DNA of 64,000 bases from Larix kaempferi (taxonomy: Eukaryota; Streptophyta; Pinopsida; Pinales; Pinaceae), in NCBI GenBank assembly GCA_027924585.1, contig BSBM01000076.1:7139001-7203000 (forward strand), written 5' to 3'. A program made the position numbers and the translations under genes. Below are positions 46,969 to 56,783 of this stretch, one piece after another. The notes beneath the pieces were generated by a model, which was given only the letters and a program-made list of their open reading frames with translations, was not told where the DNA came from and ran no database searches. How positions within the stretch are numbered: the stretch's first letter is position 1; every line of letters starts with the position of its first letter.

Positions 46969-47325
46969 GTGATGATGGTGATGATGATGATAATGAATAT
47001 GATGATGATGACGATGTTGTTGTTTGTGATGATTGTGCTGATGAATAATGATGAGATCGACGTTGATGATGATGATGATGATGATGATGACGATGACGAC
47101 AATGATGATGGTGTTTTTTATGATGATGATGATGATGATTGATGACAACGATGACATTAATGACGATGCTTATGATCACAATGATATTCCCGATGTTGAT
47201 GATGATGGTAACAATGATTATCATTATGATGATGACGACGATGATTATCATGATGGTGGTAATGGTAATGATGATCATCATCATCATCGACACCGATGTC
47301 ATCAACGTCATCATCACTAAAATTC
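46196..47325. repeat. 1.1 kb imperfect GAT/GAC/AAT trinucleotide repeat
   Basis: Long runs of gatgatgatgat with gac, aat and ggt variants. All six frames are open for long stretches and give poly-Asp, poly-Met/Ile, or poly-Ser/His peptides; none is a credible gene. At its left end the repeat is made of larger units such as catgataatgattatcatcc that match the palindrome arm at 44535. Confidence 0.95.
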
Positions 47326-47639
47326 TTGTTAAATTTTTAATTTAAAATATTTTATCAAATTTTTAAATAAAATATTAATTTTAATTTTAAATTCAATTTT
47401 GTTTCTCAATATATATATGTGTGTGTGTGTGTTTTAAATACATAAAAAACAAATAAAAAAATAATACAAAAAAAATTAACAAACAACAATTATAAAATAC
47501 AAACAACAATTAAATACAACAAAAAATAATAAACAACAATTAAAATTAACAAACAACAATTAAATGCAAAAAAAAATACCAAGCAACATAACTTACCTTT
47601 CTACCTCCCGTGCCAAACATGTTTCATTGTAACCCTTAG

Positions 47640-47915
47640 CCTCTCGCGCATGCACCCTTTGAGTTCTGTGAGCTCTGAGCAGAGCATTCTGAGGCTTTCG
47701 TGCAGCCATTGATTTCGCAGAGCTGTGAGCTGTGAGCCGTGTTGGATTGTGGCTGTGCATCTTCCTCTTGCGCGTGCACCCTTTGAGTTTTGTGAGCTGA
47801 GATCAGAGCATTCTAGAGATTCTGTGCAACCATTGATTTAGTTGAGCTGTGATAAAATTTGGATTGCGGGCTCCCATCTTTATCCTCTCGTGCGTGCACC
47901 CATTGAGAAGATTCA
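47640..47915. repeat. Tandem repeat of about 120 bp, 2.3 copies
   Basis: Units begin near 47641, 47764 and 47884 with variants of cctctcgcgcatgcaccctt and contain gagctgtgagc type repeats. Flanking 47330-47600 is A-rich low-complexity DNA. No gene was seen from 47326 to 48285. Confidence 0.8.
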
Positions 47916-48285
47916 ATGCCTCCCAAGTCTGTGAGTACGAAGCCCTAAATTTTATGGGGTCCAATTCATAGTTTGAATGATTGACTTCATTATTGCATAT
48001 GTTTGTTTTCCCTTAGAAATCAATATAAATGCCAAATAAATTCATATTTGAACCCCATCTCTCTCCTTTGGCCACAAATTCTTTGAGAGGGTTCTTAAAA
48101 ATAAAGAAAAAACATACTCAAAATTTGGTACTGCTTCATTTGATGGATTTGCTACCTCCTTCCACAACTACAACACTCATACTATCAGACCAGTCAACCC
48201 TAAAACAGTCAATAAATTCTCTTGGGCATTGATGTCCACTTTGAAGCGTTTCTGTGGATGAGAAAGATCAGTAATATTGTAGACA

Positions 48286-48302
48286 CACTAAGTTTTTTGG
48301 AC
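48286..48302. other. CACTA terminus
   Basis: CACTAAGTTTTTTGGAC begins with the diagnostic CACTA pentamer that gives the superfamily its name; subterminal repeats start about 250 bases inside. The matching inverted end is outside the window. Confidence 0.6.
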
Positions 48303-48550
48303 CCAAAATCCGATGGCATATACATCAAATTTTCTACATCTTGTTGTCGGCCATCTGACAATATCCATATTTTTTAAATGTCGGTCTAATTTCAGCTGAA
48401 ATCCAACGGTAGGAATTCCCTTCGGATATCAGACACATACCATCGACAGCCCAGCAGTCGGTTATCCGACGATCAACACTTAATTTAAAGTCAGATATCT
48501 TAGTCGTGGACGTCGGATCATCGATGATCGTTCAATGCAAAAATGTCTGC

Positions 48551-49331
48551 CATCCGATGTTCTTAGCCGTCGGTGGTATGGCAGGAACGTCGGATACCAT
48601 AGTCCGTTGAAGTCGGATATCCAACGACAGTAGAATGTAAAAATGGAAGCCATCCGACGTTCTTAGCCGTCGGTGGTATGGCAGGAACATCAGATGCCTT
48701 AGCCCATTGAAGTCAGATAACCGACGACATCATAATGTAAAAATTCTTGCCATTCGACGTTCTTAGCCGTCAGTGGTATGGGAGGAACGTCGGATACCAT
48801 AACCCGTTGAAGTCGGATATCTGACGTCAGCAGGATGTGAAAATGGAATCCATCCAACATTCTTAGCTGTTGGTGGTATGGCAGGAACGTCGGATACCGT
48901 AGCCCATTGAAGTCGGATAACCGACGACATCACATTGCAAAAATCCCTATCATCCAACGTTCTTATTTGTCGGTGGTATGGAAGGAACATCGGATACCTT
49001 AGCCTGTTGATGTCGGATATCTGACGACAATAGAATGTGAAAATGGAATCCATCCGACGTTCTTAGCCGTCGGTGGTATGGCAGGAACGTTGGATACCTT
49101 AACCCGTTGAAGTCAGATAACTGATGACATCACAATGCAAAAATCCCTGTCATCCGATGTTCTTAGCCGTCTGTGGTATGGCAGGAATGTCGGATACCTT
49201 AGCCTGTTGAATTCGGATAACCGACGACAGCAGAATGTAAAAATGGAAACCATTCGACGTTCTTAGCCATCGGTGGTATGGCAAGAACATCGGATGGCAT
49301 AGCAATGGAAGTCGGATATCCGACGTCATTA
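48551..49331. repeat. Subterminal array: eight units of exactly 100 bp with TNPA-site-like motifs
   Basis: Units start at 48551, 48651, 48751, 48851, 48951, 49051, 49151 and 49251, with no insertion or deletion in 800 bases. Each starts with catCCGACGTTCTTA or a variant, two bases different from CCGACACTCTTA, the known En/Spm TNPA target. Each also contains inverted TCGG/CCGA pairs; the last unit region has gtcggatatccgac at 49315, a perfect palindrome. Units alternate between two types (ending in aaaatggaaNcc or in aaaatccctgt), so there is a 200-bp dimer. Related but less regular motifs extend left to about 48310. Confidence 0.95.
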
Positions 49332-50360
49332 TGGAATTTAAAAAAAAAACAGTATTATGTTGTGATCAAATTTGTAGGGTGGGTCTTATTAATTAGAGAT
49401 TGTCTAGACAATTAATTAGAGATTTTTTTTGCACGAAGGTCTCATAAAATTCTGGGCAGGATGTAAACCTTGTGGGTGATTCAAAGTTGACTCTTCATCC
49501 TCGTCATTTGAAATCTATACGATTCTGGATGCGGTTACCTCTAATTCAGTCACTTCATCCTATGTGAAGGTGATTCCCTTGAAGAAGTTCATATGATAGG
49601 GGGAGTAGTTGAATCAAATGAAATAAAAGCAACTTGATGATTGGAGGATTTTCTTTTATGAATTTACTAGATATAGTTGACAAGTATGAGTTCAAGAAAT
49701 ATAACACAAATTATATTCATCAATTGGTATTGAGTGATTGGTAGCATCCATGGTAGTAATATATGCCTTATGGAAAAAATAGTAGCATTCCTCTCAACTC
49801 TAATGTGAAAAGTGTGGATCAGTAAGCATATACATGGAAGCCTTAAAATTGTTCAAAGAATGAAGAATGTTGAAGGAGATAGTGGACAAACTCAGGATTG
49901 CTCGAAGTTATCGATGCAAGGAAGACATGGTCAAATTGAATATTACACGTCTCTAAGTGCTTAGCATGCTATAACATAATTGGTGAAGGTCAAATCAGTT
50001 TTCGGTAAGGATAAAGTGGACAAGCTCGGGCTTGTTACTCTTGGCAAAAGGAAGCTTCAGTGAAGCAATGTATTGGATATTGTTGAAGAGAATATCCTTT
50101 CAGCTTTATTTGACAAGAAGTATGACTAAAAAATGATATGATTGATAGGGGGAGTATGGAATGATGATGCATGCTTACCTTTTATGAATTTACTAGACAG
50201 AACCTTGTTGAATTTTGAAGTAGCATAAGGGGGAGAATTTTAGCATGAAAAAACCAGCAGCAAAATTTTCATGAAGATGGCAAGGTACAAGGATAATTTA
50301 CAAGACACAATATCAAGCTCAGTCAATAGGTGGAGTAGTTGAAGCAAATTAAATTTTACT
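49332..50360. other. CACTA internal stretch without gene
   Basis: The motif gatagggggagta occurs at about 49596 and 50144 and inverted near 50375; similar purine motifs occur in copia elements near the 3' LTR, so parts may be old retrotransposon debris. No domain was recognised. Confidence 0.4.
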
Positions 50361-50800
50361 TCAGTTGCTGAAACTACTCCCCCTATCATGTGAACCTCTC
50401 CCGTCGTATCCAAATCTTACCTTGATTTCAAGAGGCGGCTGTGAAGACGAACTGTAATAAAGCATCGTTTCATAGATCCATGGTTTTCTCAAAACTATAG
50501 AATGAAAATAAAGAGGATTTCCATGGTAATATATTCCATCCAAACCTATCAAGTGCACTTTTAGGTCAGCAATATTGTTGCCTCCGAACTGTGGCAGATC
50601 TTTGGCCATTTTCACCCTGTAAATTGAAGGATTCCTGCAAACACAAACCACTATGTTACGCGAACTTCTTTCAGGGCTTTGTTACATTTGCTTCTAAGAT
50701 CTTTCATCACTTTGTTACAAGAATATTACTGACCTAAAAGTACACTTGATAGGTTTGGATGGAACAGATTACTGTGGAAATCCTCTTTATATTCATTCTC
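50361..50800. repeat. Inverted repeat with coding-like arms, 75-bp arms
   Basis: The stretch 50502-50577 is repeated inverted at 50722-50795 with a spacer of about 145 bases. The left copy lies in a minus-strand open frame (50361-50651) reading LKVHLIGLDGIYYHGNPLYF, and preceded at its start by an acceptor-like tttgcag. The right copy encodes a similar peptide on the plus strand (DLKVHLIGLDGTDYCGNPLY). Conservation at peptide level suggests a duplicated exon. The protein family is not recognised. Confidence 0.75.
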
Positions 50801-50869
50801 GAGTGACTCGATATTAACAATCCCCATTATCACAAGAGGATACATAAAGTTAACAAAGGAAAACAAAGA

Positions 50870-51850
50870 AAACATATAAAGGGATACGTAAAGTTGAAAA
50901 AGGAAAATAAAGAAAACCTATAATTTGCATCGAAAAAATAATAGGGTACGAACTGAACTGAGGAGATTCGAACCTGCGACCTATGCCTAGTCCCAAGGCT
51001 ACCACCTTCAAGCTTGACCTTATAAATCAATTCCCATTGCCATTTCCTCTCATACGACGTTCCACAACCATTTATCTCAACACCCAGTACTCTTCACTCA
51101 TTCTGCATGCATTTCACTATGCAACCATCTCACATTCTCACTGTGTTTTCCCTCAATTGGTTTCTCAATTCAATATGACCCATGCCCGCCGTCCAAGGAG
51201 TGTTTCCAGCGGTCTTGAGTTTTAGCCTGGAAACGGTGATGATTCATGGTGTTATGTTTCCCTTCAGCTGCAATATGGAAAACTCATAGTTCACTGTGAA
51301 GGTTTGTCTGACAAATGTGATGGTTTGGGTTCCGTTACCCCAAAGCAATTCCTCAAAGTGTCCCTGAACGGCACCGGGGTTATGGAACCCAAACCATCAT
51401 ATTTTTCAAACAAACCTTCATAGTGAACTTTGCGTTTGTCATATTGCAGCCGAAGGGAAACATAATACCATGAATCGTCACCGTTGCCATGCTGAAACTC
51501 AAGACCACTGGCAACACTCCTCGAACAGCGAGCGTGGGTCATGCTGAATTGAGAAACTAATTGAGGGAAAACGCATTGAGAATTTGAGACGGTTGCATAG
51601 TGAAATGCATGCATAATGAATCAAGCTTGAAGGTGGTAGGCCGTCGTCTCCCACTGTGAAATGCATGCAGAATTAATCAAGCTACTTGAAGGTGGTCTCC
51701 CATTGTCGGCTGCACTTCAAGCTTGAAGGTGGTAGCCTCGGGACTAGACACAGGTCACAGGTTCGAATCTCCTCAGTTCAGTTCGTACCCTGTTATTTTT
51801 TCGAAGAAAATTATATGTTTTCTTAAATTTCCTGTTTTCTTTAATTCCCT
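50870..51850. repeat. Near-palindrome of about 1 kb with coding-like arms
   Basis: The arms (about 50870-51341 and 51376-51850) are complementary over most of their length, around a 34-base loop; the right arm has extra partial duplications near 51640-51720. Both arms read the same peptide on opposite strands: minus 51614-51291 has SGLEFQHGNGDDSWYYVSLR followed by KVHYEGLFEKYDGL, and the plus arm 51106-51340 has close equivalents. GDDSWYYV...VHYEGL faintly resembles the start of a SAWADEE chromatin-reader domain, but this is a weak match from memory. Each arm also carries a tRNA-like B-box. Confidence 0.85.
51715..51790 (+). repeat. tRNA-related (SINE-like) segment, right arm
   Basis: ggttcgaatctcc at 51760-51772 fits the RNA polymerase III B-box, and ggtggtagcctcggg about 30 bases upstream is a loose A-box. 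It cannot be folded into a normal tRNA, so I read it as tRNA-derived SINE debris. The mirror copy is at 50965-50974 on the other strand. Confidence 0.45.
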
Positions 51851-52221
51851 AGCGTAAGAGGAGCCATTATGGGCAAGTTGCAGCCCTAAAAAATGATGAA
51901 CATTGACAACAAACAGCATGTTTCTAATTGTTTTCGGTGTATGCTAGATTAGTTGCAAATATCATGCTTCAGAAGCCAAGATTCAATGGTAAATATACCA
52001 TTTTGGAAGGGTTTAATGTGAGGTTAAGGATATTGATTCCAAGGAAATTAAAGAGAAGGTTTAGGATATTGATTCCAGTGCATCATTTACTCATCCTTTG
52101 AGGTTGTGGAAACTCGAAATTGGTTATGAGGAGCAACCAAACATCACAACAAGCTCCAAGAAATTGTCAAAATTTAGATGACACGTGAGTGGGTTGTAGA
52201 AATCCAGCATCGTAGCCATTC

Positions 52222-52362
52222 ATTGAGCTCCTCTCTATTTCGAGAATAATTTAATATTCTCTACTGAACAGGGCCAACCACGTGAAGGTGGAAGCTCTTA
52301 TGGCCCCTCCCCCCCCTCACATCACTCTCAATTCCCCATACCTAATGCATGTACTTGAAAAA
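52222..52362 (-). repeat. CACTA 3' shared block, right copy
   Basis: Inverted match to 29641-29777, including cacgtggttggccctgtt and gagaatattaaattattctc. It lies about 260 bases downstream of the stop codon of the SET/TNPA-like gene. Between them (52380-52620) is a run of cattcattcaataaaag type repeats. Confidence 0.85.
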
Positions 52363-52389
52363 AAAATATGTGCAAATTCATGCATACTT

Positions 52390-52615
52390 CATCATGAACT
52401 TTCATCTACCATTCATTCAATAAAGGCTAACATTCATTAAACCATTGTTTCATTCATTCAACACATCCATTCAATAAAAGATAACATTCAATATTACATT
52501 CATTCAGTCAGTCAACTCATTCATTCAATAAAAGTTGACATTCAATAAAGGTAACAATTTACTACACTGAAACATTAAACCATTCATTCATTCATTAGGC
52601 CAAAAATCATGGATG
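52390..52615. repeat. CATT-rich minisatellite
   Basis: Imperfect repeats of cattcattcaataaaa over about 220 bases just downstream of the gene's stop codon; likely in its 3' untranslated region. Confidence 0.8.
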
Positions 52616-53240
52616 ATATATTATTATAAAAAATTATTAGACGACGTTTTTCCAGTTACTTTTTTTTTTGTTTTTCTTCTCTTATGTTTTGCCAATAATT
52701 CTATAATTGGACCATCTTGATCTGGAATTTCTCCTCCAGTTCTTGGTTCTTCATCAGGAGCTTGTCGTGATGTTTGCATCCTAGAGTGTTGATCCAGATG
52801 TGGATTTTGCGGCAAGGGGTTCGAATTTGCTGCAACAATGTGAAAATGTTACATCATTATATTTTGCTATTGTAATGATAAGTATTTCATTTAAAAAAAG
52901 ATTACAAAGGTGTTTTTTAACCCGCTGTGGCCACGTCATGTTGTTCATGTTCTTGTCCAGGCTCAACCTATATAGTTTCACCCTCTACATGCTCTGTAAT
53001 TGAAATATGGTGAACTATAATTAATGTTCACAATTTGCAATGCTATACATAAAATTGTAGCATATGAATAAATTCTTTACTAGGATTCGAAGCACGATCT
53101 TCTATTTGTTGTTGTCCCTCCTCGACATTAGGGGGATCATTGCTTTCATTCTCAAAGAGTCAATATTTTATGTCAAGTATTTATAACGAATAGGTTGCAC
53201 AAGCAATAAATCTTCATTAAACTATATAGATTTTATATAC

Positions 53241-54821
53241 CTGTGCACCGAATGGATTGATACCAAAAGACTGTGTTTTCCCAGATAAGATTTTTCGGCG
53301 TTCAACAACAACTCCAAAGCCGTGCTGGAAGCCAAGCTTTATGTATTCCGCAGTGGGCATTTCATTGAATCAGTCGGCTTGCATATTTGCATAACATCGT
53401 TAATTAACATTTTGCGGTGCAATAAAACGAAAAATAATTTGCAATTTATTATTTGTATGCATTATTGGTTTTTTTAAACTTACAATCGTTCCGTAAAATT
53501 TGAATAACCACCAGGCCCAAGCTTGTGCTGACCTATTTTTTCTAGTCTTTCCTTTGTGGCCTTTGAAGTGTCTGACAGCCTGTGCAAGTGTTGAAATACG
53601 TTAGATGTTCCAAAGACGATATAGAAATCAATAATAATAAGGTTTAGAATTACATTGCGGAAAGTATTGCATACCTCCCTGTGCCTGGTGGTATCTTTCC
53701 TTATTTTCTCTGAGCCCTCTCCTTTCCATCGTCCATTAGAGCTTTCCACTCCATTGCTGGAATCATTGGAGGGCGCTCATACCTAGGGTTTTTTTCCATG
53801 TGGGTCCTATATTGGTCTTGGACAACCTTCATATGTTGTCCATCCTTTTTCAGGACCTTGTCTTGATTGAAGGTCTTGTCGCCGAACAGGCCAACCAATC
53901 GATTAGTGCGGTCATCTTTTAAATATTTTGGTTGTTTATTCCACCTTGTTCAGATGGTGGGCCCGAAGATCTCCAAGGATGATTCATTCATTCGTTTATA
54001 GAAAACATCATTTCCTACAAAACGATCATGCCATGATCATAATTATTTGAAAAAAAATGTTTTATTGGTATATTACAATGAAATTATAAACACTAACTTG
54101 ATCAACATATATTAATTACCTAGGATCTTCTCGATATTTATCGAGACGAGATTTTTGTCCACCAAAACTGGTGCCTCCATTGTTCTCGCGCTAGTGACAT
54201 GGGAAGATCCTAGAAATGCAGCTAGGGCGATATCAAAATTACTAAGAGTCTCTGTGTCAACCACTTCTTCTGGACGATCTGGCGTGCGTCGGTCACTAGC
54301 GGCCGGTGCACTCACAGCTAGGGTCCATGGTGTTTGGGAATGTGTTGCCGACTTTTCAATCGACAACAATGACGAAGGATTCAATGCACATGGAGTCGTT
54401 TTCCCATGATGCGATGTCTCTCCACAAACCTTGCTGGGGCCAACACCGCCTTGACCACTATTGTGTGATCCCTGATAATTTTGTAAATACAAACCACATT
54501 TTATACGTTCAGTACTATCATATAAAAGAGAAAATTATAAAGTTATAAATGAATTATTTTATGATTCAATATTTCTCAACTTACTCGCAAGGTTTCAGAT
54601 TTATGTCCCAACAATTCAATCCTTGCTTTAATCTCACTTGTTTGCGGAACCCTGATTAGCAGAGAAACAATTTCTGCACTATATTTATTCAACATTTTTT
54701 CTATCATTTTAAACCGGTCCATGGATTCACCAATTTTGTCAGTATCGTTAACTAGCATCTCATCCACTTCAGGATCTATTGAATATTCTTGCGATGTTGT
54801 TTCATACAACGATTCATTGGG
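53241..54821 (-). pseudogene. TNPA-like region of the fusion gene
   Basis: Exon 54821-54585 is helical and acidic (YSIDPEVDEMLVNDTDKIGE, then IEKMLNKYSAEIVSLLIRV). Exon 54471-54120 is Ser/Thr-rich. Exon 54014-53675 reads LKDDRTNRLVGLFGDKTFNQ and NPRYERPPMIPAMEWKALMD; exon 53579-53484 reads KERLEKIGQHKLGPGGYSNF. The layout (Pro-Met/Pro-x-W motif, basic stretch, then H-K/T-x-G-x-x-x-Y/F) recalls plant Transposase_24, the TNPA-type DNA-binding part of CACTA elements. Stops: a TGA in exon 54014-53675 (one change from CGA), TAA near its end, and a TGA and TAA in the 53241 exon. The acceptor of the last-mentioned exon is lost. TNPA binds subterminal repeats and helps excision. Confidence 0.5.
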
Positions 54822-54933
54822 CTGCAACAAAAATATATAAAACACTACTGAGTTCTATCATGATAGATTCCTAAAATTATATTAACAAAACATATCTATC
54901 ATGATAGATTCCTAAAATTACAACTAGGTTTAC

Positions 54934-55738
54934 CTGATGCCTGGACGATGGTGTCGTCTGATCCACAGATGTGGAATTGCCCCGATCATCGAGCCCCTGC
55001 AAAAAAGAAGTAGAAAACATTATCATAATGAAACCAGTATTCATACGAAAAATACATAACAAAATAAACATTATGTTACATATTATATTGGTACAATTTA
55101 AATGAATTATACCTTCAACCTTGAGTATCGTGATCCACTCATCGTATCAATGGTCATAGCTAACTTGCCCCGATCTATTAATATTTGGGAGATTCCCCTT
55201 ACAGAACCCTAAATCAAAAACATAGTGAAAGTCACCTAAATGAATCCAAAAGTATTCATGAAAAAACACATAAAAAAAAACTAGTATTCATATAATTATA
55301 GTTTTACTATTACAAAGATGTATGCCTGTTGCGTCGAGGCAGGTATGGTATGGTCTACTATGACCCTTACAGAACCAACCTGGATCAAAAACATAGAGAA
55401 AATTACCTAAATGAAACCAAAATATTCATTGAAACATTAATATAATGAGAAAACATTGTGACATATTTAAATTGTACAATTACAATCAGGTTTACCTGTT
55501 TCCCCGAGGCTATTGTCGTCTGTCGATGAACATTCGGGTGACTTTCCCAATCAACGTTCTGCATCAAAAATAGAAAACATTATCTAAACCAAACCAATAT
55601 ACTAATAATGAAAAAACAAAGCAAAAAAACTTGTTTTTCTAATTATATTTTTACTATTACAAAGATGTATACCTACTCCCTTGAGGAAAATGTACTCCTC
55701 CGACCATCTGCTGGCTTGGATTTTTCCCAATCACTAGC
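54934..55738 (-). repeat. Tandemly duplicated exon-intron units in the SET/TNPA-like gene
   Basis: Five consecutive small exons have right-hand borders at 55738, 55558, 55379, 55208 and 54996, a period of about 171-212 bases. Introns are alike as well (gtaaacct starts; shared catcaaaaatagaaaac type sequence). Four encode 18-22 residues in phase 0, one 32; two share a DWE motif (ASDWEKSKPADGRRS and NVDWESHPNVHRQ). Three end in CAG before the donor and one in TAG, which would be a premature stop by one C-to-T change. Confidence 0.8.
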
Positions 55739-55838
55739 CTACAAAGTAAATATGGAAAATCTAACCGAAATAAACTAACGAAAAATCCTTAAGATGTTAA
55801 ATTCATTAATAAAAGGTTGGGTAAATTGTTATATGTAC

Positions 55839-56200
55839 CACTCCCATAGTAACCGTGTTTGTATCTACTCGATTCAAATTGTAATTAATAAGCAACTCTT
55901 CCCCAACAGATATTGATTTAATGGCATATACAAAAACACGGTTTCCTTCACGCCCCTCAAATTCGCAGTTTGGTTTCTTATTTGTAGACCCTAGTTGTGT
56001 ACTATTTATAAACCCCCAAATATTACCTGTGGCCTTTGGCCTTCCGTCCATGTACAACATTGCTCCTTTATTTTGATCTTTGTCTTTCAACTGTAAATAG
56101 TTTGCTGACAATCCATATCTATGCATACTTTTTGTATATCGGACTAGGTGCATCCAATAGTTGTAGTTGTAAGAGGGTCCAACATACTCCATCAATTCTG
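55839..56200 (-). pseudogene. SET exon, core downstream of the copia insertion
   Basis: The 121-residue open stretch reads MEYVGPSYNYNYWM, then MDGRPKATGNIWGFINSTQL, NKKPNCEFE and ISVGEELLINYNLNR. These match the C-terminal half of the SET fold: the N-x-x-R-F-I-N-H-S-C-x-P-N-C segment appears as NIWGFINSTQ...KPNCEFE, and the catalytic-site Tyr region as GEELLINYN. The Arg and the His-Ser-Cys of the strict consensus are absent, so methyltransferase activity is uncertain. SET proteins methylate histone lysines. The exon ends at 55839 with a GTAC donor. The frame itself has no stop. Confidence 0.75.
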
Positions 56201-56783
56201 TGTTAAATTTTGAGCATTAATTCACAATACTCTAGGATCTTTACTGAGAGAATAACATGTATAGTATATCAATGCATATCAATCATAACAAGCATGTCAA
56301 TGATCACAATAAGCAAAAGCATGAGAGACAATAGACACACAGAGTTTCCGTGGGGAAAACCCTAAGGTGAAAAACCCCACAACTTCCTTAGAGATAGATA
56401 GAGCAATAGCACAACCAAAGTACAAGATATAGACTCCTCTTAGCAGCTGATCCTCCTCCTCACATGTGCGCCACTTTTCGAGTGAAGGAAGTGTGAGTTC
56501 TGAAGTGATCCACATAGAGATCTCCCGATCTCTATTTATACTTGTCCTATTTTCCCAATAACCTTATGGGGCCGACTTGTCTAGCTAGGTACAATAACTT
56601 CATATTACATTATATCGGGCCGACCGCTTACAAGTTGTTCTAATAACCCATCGACAAGTTAACATACTTGCAACACTTGTCAATACAAATGACGACACTT
56701 CCGTATAGAGGAATAATACATCTCTATAGGAGTACAATGAATATACATATGAAATACATTCCGAAGTTACATATACATCAACA
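56201..56783 (-). repeat. 3' LTR of the copia element
   Basis: 583 bp; lacks an 11-12 bp stretch near 56430 that the other LTR has (acaaattacaa). Confidence 0.95.

Noticed and set aside
46425-47320. Several overlapping open frames of 70-140 codons encoding poly-Asp, poly-Ile/Met or poly-Ser/His
   Set aside because: These are the trinucleotide repeat read in every frame; they have no unique sequence.
48551-49331. CRISPR-like array because of regular direct repeats
   Set aside because: Units are 100 bp with no unique spacers, in a plant CACTA element; the repeats are subterminal transposase-binding type sequence.
51715-51790. A functional tRNA gene
   Set aside because: The B-box is good, but no acceptor stem or anticodon arm can be drawn, and a mirror copy exists in the palindrome; SINE debris is more likely.
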